DNA of 34,141 nucleotides, from NCBI GenBank assembly GCA_016928395.1, contig JAFGKV010000045.1, positions 1-34,141 of the forward strand, read 5' to 3'. The translations under genes and the position numbers were made by a program. Of this stretch, positions 7,058 to 14,874 are shown one piece after another. The stretch comes from Candidatus Fermentibacterota bacterium (GTDB taxonomy: Bacteria > JAFGKV01). Under the pieces are notes generated by a model. That model saw only the letters and a program-made list of their open reading frames with translations. It had not been told where the DNA came from and did not search any database. Position 1 is the stretch's first letter, and each line of letters starts with the position of its first letter.

Positions 7058-7977
7058 AGGTGACAATCTCCACAGAGTGGCTCTCCGGCTGCTCGGGATG
7101 CCATATCGCCCTGGTTGATCTCCACGAGAAGCTCCTTTCGCTTCTTGAAGAAGCGCAGATAGTCAGATCGCCCGTATTGATCGATGAGAAGGGGTATCCC
7201 CACGCCACGGTGGGCATTGTGGAAGGCGCCGTGCGGAGCGAGCATGACAAACATGCCCTGCTCAAGATGCGCGAGAGCGTCGACAAGCTGGTAGCATTCG
7301 GCACATGCGCCGTGTACGGCGGACCATCAGGCATAGGATGGCTGTATAGCCGGGATCAGGTGCTGGATGCGGCGTACGAGCAGGGGCCCACCAATGCGGG
7401 CGGCGAACGACCGGACGCGGAGGCCCCCGCTCTGGAGAACAGCGTCAGGCCCATCGATGAATACGTTGACGTCGACCTCTACCTCCCCGGGTGCCCGCCT
7501 CATCCGTTCTTCGTGGCGGCGGGGCTGAGGAAGCTGGCAGATGACTCCAGGCCGGGCTTGACCCATCGCTCCGTATGCGCCGATTGCGAGCGCAAGATGG
7601 AGAAACGGCAGGGGGTGCAGCTTCGTCCCGCGGCCGTCGCGGGAGACGATCCGGACCTCTGTTTTCTGTCGCAAGGGATCGTGTGTCTTGGATCAGTCAC
7701 GCTGAATCGTTGCATGGCACCGTGCCCCAAGATCGGCGTCGCATGCACCGGGTGTGCCGGTCCGGCGATAGACGTGCTGACCGATCCCCAAAGGGATCTC
7801 AGGAGTGAGCTAGCTTTACGCATGGAGAAACTATGCGGGATCCCCAGGAGCGAGATCATCGCCTATCTGGAGAAGAATGCCAACACCTTCTATGCCTATG
7901 CCATGAGCTCACCCGCTCTCTACAAGAAGCCGACGGTGGAGCTTCGAGAGTGGGCCGGTCCTTCGGCCGTAGCCTGA
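7054..7977 (+). CDS. [NiFe]-hydrogenase small subunit, group 3 (HoxY/MvhG-like)
   Basis: 307-aa electron-transfer subunit of a cytoplasmic [NiFe] hydrogenase. There is no Tat signal; the protein begins directly with the cluster-binding segment EWLSGCSGCHIALVDLHEK. C13, C16, C85 (FGTCAVYGG) and C147 (PGCPP) would bind the proximal [4Fe-4S] cluster. Eight further cysteines (C175, C178, C203, C211, C220, C224, C231, C234) suffice for two more clusters, as in F420/Mvh-type small subunits. An in-frame ATG at 7021 would overlap the previous gene by 37 nt. The ATG at 7054, with GGGAGGA in front and an ATGA overlap, is preferred. Subgroup 3c versus 3d cannot be settled by eye. Confidence 0.9.
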   Translation: MKVTISTEWLSGCSGCHIALVDLHEKLLSLLEEAQIVRSPVLIDEKGYPHATVGIVEGAVRSEHDKHALLKMRESVDKLVAFGTCAVYGGPSGIGWLYSRDQVLDAAYEQGPTNAGGERPDAEAPALENSVRPIDEYVDVDLYLPGCPPHPFFVAAGLRKLADDSRPGLTHRSVCADCERKMEKRQGVQLRPAAVAGDDPDLCFLSQGIVCLGSVTLNRCMAPCPKIGVACTGCAGPAIDVLTDPQRDLRSELALRMEKLCGIPRSEIIAYLEKNANTFYAYAMSSPALYKKPTVELREWAGPSAVA

Positions 7978-7994
7978 ACACGAGGAGCAGACCT

Positions 7995-9386
7995 ATGTCT
8001 ACGACACTCACCATAGACCCAGTCACCAGGATAGAGGGTCATGCGAAGATACTCCTCGACCTCGACGACCAGGGTGTGGTCCAGCACGGCCACCTTCAGG
8101 TGCTGGAAATCCGGGGTTTCGAGAAGCTGCTGGAAAAGATGGAGTTGTTCCGGATGCCGCAAGTCACCGGGAGGATTTGCGGTGTCTGTCCTGCGGCCCA
8201 CCACCTGGCCTCGGTAGCGGCCATAGAGGCCGGACTGGGCGTCGAGATTCCTGAGGCCGCCGGGATGCTCCGTGAGCTCCTCTACGTAGGCCACATACTC
8301 CATTCTCACGCCTTGAGCACCTTCGTCTTGCTTGGCCCAGATGTTGTGCTGGGAATCGATTCCGACCCGGCCACACGGAATATCTTCGGGATTTTGAAGG
8401 CACATCCCGAGGTGGCGAAGAAGGCCCTCAAGCTGCGGAGCATCGGCCAGCGAACGGTCGAAGTGGTCGGCGGCCGCGGCGTTCATCCCGTCGCCGCCAT
8501 ACCCGGTGGCATGGCCGGCGTGCCTTCCGAGGAACAATGGTCCCAAATGGCCGAGTGGGGCCAGGAGGCGATGACGCTGGTGGCGGACCTTGCTGACGCT
8601 CTGAGAAGCAAGCTGAGTGCGCTCGACGATGCCGCCGCCGCGTCGATGCTGCCCTTCCACAGCCTCGCGCTGTCCCGCGGAGGAACCGTGGACTTCCTTC
8701 AAGGTGATATCGTGGTGGTCGATGAGAACGGTGGAGAAGAACGGCGATTCCCGCCGGCGGACTACGCTGCCCACCTTGTGGAGCATGTGATGCCGGGATC
8801 CTACATGAAGGCAGTCGCCCTGCGGGGAAGGCCCGAGAAGGACTATCTTGTAGGTCCATTGGCCCGTCTCAATGTGAATGCGCACTTTTCGACGCCCAAG
8901 GCCGATGCGCTGCTGCAGGAGTACCGGCAGCGCCTCGGCATCGCTCGATCCCCTCTCCCGTACATCGAAGCACGGCTGCTGGAGATGATGCACTGTGCCG
9001 AACGAATGATCGCCCTGACTTCAGGTCCACGGCCTACATCACCGCCTCGTATCAGCGTACAGCCCGCTGAAGGTCACTATGTGAGCGCCATTGAGGCGCC
9101 CAGAGGCCTTCTGGTGCACGACTATACTGCTGACAAGGACGGCAGAATCGTGCGTGCTAATCTCATCGTAGCCACGCAGAACAACTACCGCGCCATCGAT
9201 GCGAGTATCACCTCCCTGGCGCGTCACTTCAAACCTCAAGGCGACGAAGCGTTGAAGAACGGGATGGAGTTCGCCCTTCGCTGCTTCGATCCCTGCCTTG
9301 CCTGTGCCACCCACGCAGCGGGCCGCATGCCCCTGGAAATCGTGGAACGGCAGAACGGCGCCACGATTCGACTCATTAGGAGGTAA
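7995..9386 (+). CDS. [NiFe]-hydrogenase large (catalytic) subunit, group 3
   Basis: 463-aa catalytic subunit carrying the NiFe(CN)2CO centre. The N-terminal ligand motif is RICGVCPAAHH (R60, C62, C65) and the C-terminal one is DPCLACATH (C434, C437, H440). The opening TIDPVTRIEGHAKILLDLDD and IRGFEKLLE are typical of group 3 HoxH/MvhA/FrhA subunits. A 23-residue tail follows H440 and is expected to be removed after nickel insertion, fitting the protease gene downstream. The ATG at 7995 is 17 nt after the small subunit and preceded by GAGGAG. Such enzymes interconvert H2 with protons and electrons in the cytoplasm, normally with NAD(P), F420 or ferredoxin/heterodisulfide partners. No such partner subunit other than the adjacent ferredoxin is encoded here. 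Confidence 0.93.
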   Translation: MSTTLTIDPVTRIEGHAKILLDLDDQGVVQHGHLQVLEIRGFEKLLEKMELFRMPQVTGRICGVCPAAHHLASVAAIEAGLGVEIPEAAGMLRELLYVGHILHSHALSTFVLLGPDVVLGIDSDPATRNIFGILKAHPEVAKKALKLRSIGQRTVEVVGGRGVHPVAAIPGGMAGVPSEEQWSQMAEWGQEAMTLVADLADALRSKLSALDDAAAASMLPFHSLALSRGGTVDFLQGDIVVVDENGGEERRFPPADYAAHLVEHVMPGSYMKAVALRGRPEKDYLVGPLARLNVNAHFSTPKADALLQEYRQRLGIARSPLPYIEARLLEMMHCAERMIALTSGPRPTSPPRISVQPAEGHYVSAIEAPRGLLVHDYTADKDGRIVRANLIVATQNNYRAIDASITSLARHFKPQGDEALKNGMEFALRCFDPCLACATHAAGRMPLEIVERQNGATIRLIRR

Positions 9387-9390
9387 GGCC

Positions 9391-10113
9391 ATGGTGACCA
9401 TCAGGGTTGACGAGAAGGCATGCGTCGGCTGCGCGCTCTGTGTCGACGAATGCCCCACCGATGTCTTCACCTTCGATGAAAAGAAGCGCCTGCCGGTGGT
9501 GGAGAAGCCAGAGATGTGTTTCGGATGCCTGAGTTGCTCAAAGATCTGCCCGGCCGATGCCATCGAGCACGAAGGCATCAAGGTGAGCACGAACTTCTAC
9601 CACGATGCCTATGCACTCAACATGGCAGCCAAACTCGGCTTGGCCGAAGAACTGGAGACCGGTGTCACCAGTGAGGAAGCTGACCGAAAGCGAGCCGTCG
9701 ATGACCTAGGAATCAGGCTGCTGTCCATTGCCTCGGTGCTCAGGCAGACTTTAGGCAACGCACTTCCGGCCGTGGGAAGGATGGCCGGCACGACCTTGGC
9801 TGCCCAGCTTCCCCGCTACCAGATGCCGGCGTCGTTCGACGAGGCGATACAGGTCGTGCGCGATTCCCTCAATCCCGCATGGATCATCGGCGAAACGACG
9901 CGAAGCAATGAATCGCTGAAGCTCAAGGTCGAAGGGTGCTTTGTCCGCGACCTCTGCAAAAAAGAAGGCCTGGAACTCGGTGGGGATCTGTGTATCCTCT
10001 TCGGGACCTATCTGCTGGGGTACTTGGGCAAAGTGACCAAGTCGCGACTCAGGCTGATGAACACGGCGCAAGGCTGGAAGGAATGCACGTACGATCTCGA
10101 AGTCCACACCTGA
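9391..10113 (+). CDS. 2x[4Fe-4S] ferredoxin fused to V4R-like domain
   Basis: 240-aa two-part protein. Residues 1-60 are a bacterial-type ferredoxin with CVGCALCVDECP (C11, C14, C17, C21) and CFGCLSCSKICP (C43, C46, C49, C53), binding two [4Fe-4S] clusters. After a linker, residues ~105-236 look like a second copy of the protein encoded first in the operon: AIQVVRDSL, GCFVRDLC, LCILFGTYLLG and a last cysteine in KECTYDL, with spacings 18 and 31 between C183, C201 and C232 versus 18 and 32 there. The ATG at 9391 lies 4 nt after the large subunit, and its AGGAGGT sits within that gene's 3' end. It is probably the electron acceptor or donor of the hydrogenase; the role of the C-terminal domain is unknown. 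Confidence 0.85.
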   Translation: MVTIRVDEKACVGCALCVDECPTDVFTFDEKKRLPVVEKPEMCFGCLSCSKICPADAIEHEGIKVSTNFYHDAYALNMAAKLGLAEELETGVTSEEADRKRAVDDLGIRLLSIASVLRQTLGNALPAVGRMAGTTLAAQLPRYQMPASFDEAIQVVRDSLNPAWIIGETTRSNESLKLKVEGCFVRDLCKKEGLELGGDLCILFGTYLLGYLGKVTKSRLRLMNTAQGWKECTYDLEVHT

Positions 10114-10135
10114 AAGGCCTCCCCATTACCGCGTT

Positions 10136-10603
10136 GTGATCGCCAGCGCGGGCAATCGCCTTCTGGGCGATGACGGAGTGGGGCACGTAGTGCTCGAAAG
10201 CCTCCGCGCCCACTCCCCATGGGACGGGCGCGTGGGCTTTCTCCCATTGGAGGGAGACCTGTTCGAACTGGCCGACTGGGTTGAGAAGGCTGACCATCTC
10301 ATTATACTCGATGCCATCGCCGGCGAGCCGGTGGGACAGATCGACAGGACTGCGAGGCAACTGAGGCCCCAGGCCCCCTCGTTTCACCAGACCGACGTCG
10401 CCACGGTCTTGTGGCACCTCGAGGCGGTCCTTGGGATTGAAAAGGTCGCCCTCTGGGAAATCTGGGGCATACGCATCGCCATGCCCACGCGCTTCTCCGA
10501 GCATCTTAGCCCATTCGTGGCACAGGCTGCGGTTCATCTGGAGCACATAGTGACTGCACGGGTGCATCAGATCCTCGATGCCCACACAGCCACCTCCGAC
10601 TGA
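10136..10603 (+). CDS. hydrogenase maturation endopeptidase (HycI/HyaD family)
   Basis: 155-aa protease that removes the C-terminal peptide of the hydrogenase large subunit after nickel incorporation. It has the family opening GNRLLGDDGVG, whose aspartate/glutamate-type residues sense nickel. Further matches are HLIILDAIAGEPVG (equivalent of the conserved ILDA segment with a metal-binding aspartate) and PSFHQTDVATVL (the conserved histidine segment). The start is GTG at 10136, the only start codon in the frame near the motif, 22 nt after the ferredoxin gene and with a weak ribosome site (AAGG). The N-terminus is a few residues shorter than usual before the GN motif. Its presence supports proteolytic processing of the adjacent large subunit. 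Confidence 0.85.
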   Translation: MIASAGNRLLGDDGVGHVVLESLRAHSPWDGRVGFLPLEGDLFELADWVEKADHLIILDAIAGEPVGQIDRTARQLRPQAPSFHQTDVATVLWHLEAVLGIEKVALWEIWGIRIAMPTRFSEHLSPFVAQAAVHLEHIVTARVHQILDAHTATSD

Positions 10604-10645
10604 GAACGACCGGCTCTCAGAGACAATGGAGGCTCTGGTGGGCGG

Positions 10646-10665
10646 GCAAGGGGGTTTTCCCTTGC
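10646..10665 (+). terminator. possible terminator after hydrogenase operon
   Basis: GCAAGGG pairs with CCCTTGC around a GGTTTT loop (7-bp perfect stem, with weaker pairing outside), 43 nt past the protease stop and 55 nt before speA. There is no T-run after the stem, so intrinsic termination would be weak. It may mark the operon boundary. Confidence 0.35.
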
Positions 10666-10720
10666 GCCTGCTCTGCCAAATGGGTACTTAGCGGGCGTCT
10701 TCCCCTTCCTGAGGTTACGC

Positions 10721-12649
10721 ATGAGACAGAAGCTCAAGCTAAAAGAGCAGACAGCTCTCAAGCGCTGGTCGGTGGACCAGGCTCGAGAGCTGTACGGGTT
10801 GCAGAGCTGGGGCAAAGGATTCTTCGACATCAATGGACGCGGCAACCTCATCGTGCGTCCTCACAAGAGCCCAGACTGCTACCTTGACATCAAGGAACTC
10901 GTCGACGAGCTGCGTATGCGAGATATCACGCCGCCTATACTCCTGCGCTTCACCGACATCCTCAGACAGCGGATTGAGGAGATTCAGGCATCGTTTCAGC
11001 ACGCCATCGACGAGTACGGCTACAAAGGCGCGTACATCGGCGTGTATCCGGTAAAAGTGAATCAGAGCAAGGAGGTCGTCGAAGACATCATTGAGTTTGG
11101 CAAGCCCTACGGCTTCGGCCTGGAGGCTGGCAGCAAGCCCGAGTTGCTCATCGCCGTCGCGTCGCTGGACACCCCGGGGGCACCCATCGTGTGTAACGGC
11201 TACAAGGATGCCGAGTTCGTGGAAATCGCGTTGTGGGCCCAGAAACTGGGCAGGACGGCAATCGTCGTGGTCGAAAAGCCGTCGGAGCTCGACATCGTGG
11301 TTCGCGTGGCCCACCGGCTCAAAGTACGGCCAGTTATCGGGATCCGGGCCAAGCTGGCTGCCAGGGGAAGGGGAAAGTGGGAGAGTTCGGGCGGTGATCG
11401 CTCCAAGTTCGGCCTGTTCCCTTCGGAAATCCTTGACGCCATCCAAAAGCTGGAGCGAATCGGCATGCTGGACTGCCTCCAGCTCCTGCACTTTCACCTC
11501 GGATCCCAGATCACGGCCATCCAGAGCATCAAAGATGCCCTACGGGAGAGCACGCGGCTGTTCGCCGAGATGGTCCGCCTCGGCGCGAACATCCGATACT
11601 TCGATGTGGGCGGCGGCCTGGCGGTAGACTATGACGGGAGCATGACCAACTTCTCATCCAGCGCCAACTACACACTGCAGGAATATGCCGCGGACGTGGT
11701 ATCTGCCATTGCCGAAACCTGCGCGGAACATGAGATCCCGCATCCGATCATCATAAGCGAGAGCGGCCGTGCCCTGGTCGCCTATCATTCGGCCTTGGTG
11801 TTCAATGTCCTGGGAACAAGCGAATTCAGCACGGCCACCGCGATACCGGAAATGCCTGCCGATGCGCCCGAGCCCGTGACAACGCTCCTGGAGATTCTGC
11901 AGAAGCTGTCGGTCAAGAACTTTCAGGAATCGTATCATGATGCGATTCAGGCACGAGATGAGGTACTCACACTCTTCAATGTCGGATTGCTGACCCTGGA
12001 AGCCCGTGCCACGGCGGAGCGCCTGTTCTGGCTCATTTGCTTCGGCATAGCCAAAGTCGTCAGAGGATTGGACTATGTGCCCGACGAGTTGGAACACCTG
12101 GACTCCTTCGTTTCGGATACCTACTACGGCAACCTCTCGGTCTTCCAGAGCCTCCCGGATCACTGGGCCGTCAAGCAGCTCTTCCCCATCGTACCCATTC
12201 ACCGCCACCAGGAGCGGCCGACGCGCAAGGCGACCTTTGCCGACATTACCTGCGATTCCGACGGAAAGATCGACCAGTTCATCGACCTTCGCGATGTGCG
12301 CAACACCATTGACCTGCATGAATTGCGGCGAGACCCCTACTACATCGGTGTATTTCTGGTGGGCGCCTATCAGGAGGTCTTGGGGGATCTCCACAATCTT
12401 TTTGGCGACACTCATACCGTGCACGTGAGCATCACGGGGAAGAACACCTATCGCATCGACAAGATCGTGGAAGGCGACAGCGTGCGTGATGCCTTGGCCT
12501 ATATGCAGTATCAGAAGCGCGACATGATGACCATGTTCCGGCGATCCATCGAGGAGAGTATCGAGCGCAAGAGGATCACGATCAAAGAGAGCGCCCGGAT
12601 CCAGAAATTTCTGGAGGATGGGCTCGAAGGCTACACCTATCTGGAGTAG
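10721..12649 (+). CDS. speA: biosynthetic arginine decarboxylase
   Basis: 642-aa PLP enzyme converting arginine to agmatine plus CO2, the first step of the agmatine route to putrescine and spermidine. It is full length for SpeA (about 630-660 aa). The PLP lysine lies in GVYPVKVNQ (K112). Further family segments are GLEAGSKPELL, HFHLGSQI, YFDVGGGLAVDYDGS and PIIISESGRALVA. The C-terminal part (DITCDSDGKIDQFID, VGAYQEVLGDLHNLFGDTH) includes the conserved cysteine region that completes the active site across the dimer. The ATG follows a GAGG ribosome site. No agmatine ureohydrolase or other polyamine gene is adjacent. Its last 68 bases overlap the convergent psuG gene. Confidence 0.96.
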   Translation: MRQKLKLKEQTALKRWSVDQARELYGLQSWGKGFFDINGRGNLIVRPHKSPDCYLDIKELVDELRMRDITPPILLRFTDILRQRIEEIQASFQHAIDEYGYKGAYIGVYPVKVNQSKEVVEDIIEFGKPYGFGLEAGSKPELLIAVASLDTPGAPIVCNGYKDAEFVEIALWAQKLGRTAIVVVEKPSELDIVVRVAHRLKVRPVIGIRAKLAARGRGKWESSGGDRSKFGLFPSEILDAIQKLERIGMLDCLQLLHFHLGSQITAIQSIKDALRESTRLFAEMVRLGANIRYFDVGGGLAVDYDGSMTNFSSSANYTLQEYAADVVSAIAETCAEHEIPHPIIISESGRALVAYHSALVFNVLGTSEFSTATAIPEMPADAPEPVTTLLEILQKLSVKNFQESYHDAIQARDEVLTLFNVGLLTLEARATAERLFWLICFGIAKVVRGLDYVPDELEHLDSFVSDTYYGNLSVFQSLPDHWAVKQLFPIVPIHRHQERPTRKATFADITCDSDGKIDQFIDLRDVRNTIDLHELRRDPYYIGVFLVGAYQEVLGDLHNLFGDTHTVHVSITGKNTYRIDKIVEGDSVRDALAYMQYQKRDMMTMFRRSIEESIERKRITIKESARIQKFLEDGLEGYTYLE

Positions 12650-13562
12650 GTGTCCGCGTCCCAATCAGGAGGCCGACGCGGGCCGCGAGGCGCGCATTGC
12701 TCACAAGAAGGCCCCGGTTCAGTTCCACCGATCGCGGTCCCAGACGCTCCTGTACGGCAGCAAGGTGGGCAGGCGTGGTTGACGGCCCGTGAGACGGGGT
12801 CTCCAGCGCGAAGCGAACCGCCTCTTCCACCGTGTGCCGGTCGTATGCCATTTCGGCCGGGGGCGGGTTCAAGAGCAGCACCGCTGCTGGGCTACCCGCG
12901 GCGCGGGCCGCATGCCAGACGGACGTGACCTCCTCAGGGGAATCGACCCGGTGTTCCAATGAGAGACCGGTAGAACATGTGTAGAACGCGGGGACTTCGG
13001 AGGTCCTATAGCCCAGCACTATCACGCCCAGCGTCTCCAAAACCTCCATGGTCGCCGCCATGTCCAGCAGTGATTTCGCCCCCGAACAGACCACTACCAT
13101 GGGCAATCGCGCCAGGCACCCAAGGTCTCCCGAGATATCCCATCCCCCGCCCCGGTGCACACCGCCGATCCCGCCGGTGGCAAGGGTAAGGACGCCGCGA
13201 TGGTGCGCCAGCAGCATGGCTGCCCCTGCGGTGGTGGCGGCCCACCGGCCCAAAGCTATGGCGCCGGGGAGAGTTGCGGGAGTCACTTTGTCGGGCTTTG
13301 CAGCAATAAGCCTCTTCAGGTCACCTGTTGACACGCCGACTGTGGGCTTCCCTCCCAGCACGGCGCATGCGGCCGGCTCGGCGCCTTCCTCCCGGATTGC
13401 CCGGGCCATATCCTCGAAGCAAGGCACCGCCTGATCGGGAGGAAGGCCGTGGGTGAAGACCACCGTCTCCAGACCGACAACGGCCTCCCGGTGCACCGCT
13501 CTGTGACCTGCATCGAGCCTTTGTGCGCGGGGATCCAGCGTGAGCTGTTGCGATTCGCTCAT
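12582..13562 (-). CDS. psuG: pseudouridine-5'-phosphate glycosidase
   Basis: 326-aa enzyme of the PsuG/IndA family that reversibly splits pseudouridine 5'-phosphate into uracil and ribose 5-phosphate. Diagnostic segments are GLETVVFTHGLP near residue 30, GKPTVGVS, TLATGGIGGVHRG (127-138) and the catalytic lysine in CSGAKSLLDM (K163). The recognisable family sequence ends near residue 302 (NARLAARVGLLIGT). The last ~24 residues are a tail encoded wholly within the antisense 3' end of speA, giving a convergent overlap of 68 bp. No pseudouridine kinase gene (psuK) is adjacent. The ATG at 13562 has a poor ribosome site. Confidence 0.92.
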   Translation of the reverse strand: MSESQQLTLDPRAQRLDAGHRAVHREAVVGLETVVFTHGLPPDQAVPCFEDMARAIREEGAEPAACAVLGGKPTVGVSTGDLKRLIAAKPDKVTPATLPGAIALGRWAATTAGAAMLLAHHRGVLTLATGGIGGVHRGGGWDISGDLGCLARLPMVVVCSGAKSLLDMAATMEVLETLGVIVLGYRTSEVPAFYTCSTGLSLEHRVDSPEEVTSVWHAARAAGSPAAVLLLNPPPAEMAYDRHTVEEAVRFALETPSHGPSTTPAHLAAVQERLGPRSVELNRGLLVSNARLAARVGLLIGTRTPTPDRCSLRAHPPEISGSGRSL

Positions 13563-13587
13563 GGTCTAGGTTTCTTCGCTTTCCTAT

Positions 13588-13620
13588 TCGAGTAGTGCAT
13601 TCTCGGTGCATGTTACTCGA
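13588..13620. promoter_or_regulatory. interrupted inverted repeat between psuG and ATP synthase operon
   Basis: TCGAGTA (13588-13594) and TACTCGA (13614-13620) form 7-bp arms, with two copies of GTGCAT inside. It lies in the 99-bp divergent gap between psuG and the ATP synthase operon, a natural place for an operator. No matching regulator is known to me. Confidence 0.3.
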
Positions 13621-13661
13621 TTTGGCCTCACTTGCCTACCTCGCTCACTCAGGAAACGCGG

Positions 13662-13850
13662 ATGACTCCATCACGACGATCACTGGCTCTGGCGGGAACA
13701 AACATGCTGGCCTCGGTGCTCATCGGTTCCTTCCTTGGGAGAGCCCTCGATGCTCGCTGGCACAGCGAGCCGTGGTGCTTCGTGGGCGGGTTTGTCCTGG
13801 GAGCTTCGGCGGGGTTCTGGGAACTGTACCGCATCGCGCGAGGGACATAG
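13662..13850 (+). CDS. AtpZ/AtpI-type small membrane protein of ATP synthase operon
   Basis: 62-aa protein with two predicted membrane helices (around MLASVLIGSFLGRALD and FVGGFVLGASAGFWELYRI), matching the ATPase_gene1 (AtpZ/AtpQ) pattern with its GxxLGxxLD and GxxxGxxxLYR signatures. Such proteins precede F-ATPase structural genes and are linked to magnesium or calcium handling or c-ring assembly; they are not part of the finished core enzyme. I chose the ATG at 13662, preceded by AGGA; an upstream in-frame TTG at 13632 has no ribosome site. It is the first gene of the ATP synthase operon. Confidence 0.75.
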   Translation: MTPSRRSLALAGTNMLASVLIGSFLGRALDARWHSEPWCFVGGFVLGASAGFWELYRIARGT

Positions 13851-13853
13851 GCG

Positions 13854-14114
13854 GTGTGCACCATGGTCTCTGCGGCAATGGGGGCGGCACTGGGAGTGGT
13901 GCATGCCTCGCTGGCACTGAGCCCCGTAGCGGAGTCTCCCTTTCGGCTTGAGCCGCAACGCATGGCATGGAGGTTTGTCGCGCGTTTGTGTGCCGTAGCC
14001 CTGATTCTGGGAGGCCTCATCGCGTCAGGGGCGAATCCGCCGGCCCTCGCCATCGCCCTCGTGACGGGCTTTTACATCCGGGCCGCGTGGCTGGTGTGGG
14101 GCGTCTTCAGATGA
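13854..14114 (+). CDS. AtpI-like ATP synthase accessory membrane protein
   Basis: 86-aa hydrophobic protein with several predicted membrane helices (MVSAAMGAALGVVHASLA, VARLCAVALILGGLIA, ALAIALVTGFYIRAAWLVW). Length and position directly before atpB fit the AtpI (ATP-synt_I) family, which helps assemble the c-ring. Sequence alone gives only a weak match. The start is GTG at 13854, with an alternative ATG at 13863. Its stop overlaps the atpB start (ATGA). Confidence 0.65.
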   Translation: MCTMVSAAMGAALGVVHASLALSPVAESPFRLEPQRMAWRFVARLCAVALILGGLIASGANPPALAIALVTGFYIRAAWLVWGVFR

Positions 14115-14857
14115 GATCCCTCGTCGACCCTATAGACCACCTGCAGCTTCACTCCCTGCTCCAGCTCAGTGTCGCGGGAGTACGGCTAGACATCACCCAG
14201 GCGGTGCTTTTCATGTGGATCGGGTGCGGCGTGTTGGTGACGATGTTTCTCCTGGCCTCCCGGCAGACAGCCGTTGTGCCCCGCGGCATGCGGGTCGTTC
14301 TGGAGGTGCTTTTGCTGTTCATCCGCGAGGATATCGTCAAGCGCACCATGGGGATCCACGGTATCCGCTACTTTCCCGTCATCGCCACCCTGTTCTTCTT
14401 CATTCTGGTGTGCAACTGGGTGGGTCTCGTTCCGCTGCCGCGATCCTACACCGCCACCAGCAATATCAGCGTAACCGCGGCATTGGCCTTGTTCGTGTTT
14501 GTGCTGGTTCAGGTGGAAGGGGTACGCATCAAGGGCATCCGCGGGTACCTCCGCGGCTTCATCCCTGAAGGCGTGCCGTCGATGCTGCTGCCGCTCATGG
14601 TGCCCATCGAGATCATCAGCTTGGTGGCGCGGCCGTTTAGCCTCGCCATCCGTCTCTTTGCCAACATGCTTGCCGGGCACATCCTGATTCTGGTATTCAT
14701 CGGCATGGCGACCACGGGATTCTGGCTCTTGAAAGCGGTGCCTCTGCTGGGAGCCGCAGTCATGTCGCTATTCGAGATCTTCGTGGGCCTCGTGCAAGCC
14801 TACATATTCTCCATGCTCACGGCCATCTACCTGTCTGAGGCAGTGGGTGAGAGTTAA
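14111..14857 (+). CDS. atpB: ATP synthase F0 subunit a
   Basis: 248-aa integral membrane subunit forming the two proton half-channels beside the c-ring. The essential arginine is in FSLAIRLFANMLAGH (R181), and the following helices (GHILILVFIGMA, FEIFVGLVQAYIFSMLTAIYLSEA) match the family C-terminus. About five or six membrane helices are visible. The length fits F0 a subunits. The ATG at 14111 overlaps the stop of the AtpI-like gene; longer in-frame starts would lie inside that gene. Confidence 0.94.
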   Translation: MRSLVDPIDHLQLHSLLQLSVAGVRLDITQAVLFMWIGCGVLVTMFLLASRQTAVVPRGMRVVLEVLLLFIREDIVKRTMGIHGIRYFPVIATLFFFILVCNWVGLVPLPRSYTATSNISVTAALALFVFVLVQVEGVRIKGIRGYLRGFIPEGVPSMLLPLMVPIEIISLVARPFSLAIRLFANMLAGHILILVFIGMATTGFWLLKAVPLLGAAVMSLFEIFVGLVQAYIFSMLTAIYLSEAVGES

Positions 14858-14874
14858 TCCAAGGGAGGATTTGC

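Noticed and set aside
11654-12664. Minus-strand open frame (336 codons) over speA
   Set aside because: Shadow of a strongly conserved gene; the translation has no recognisable domain.
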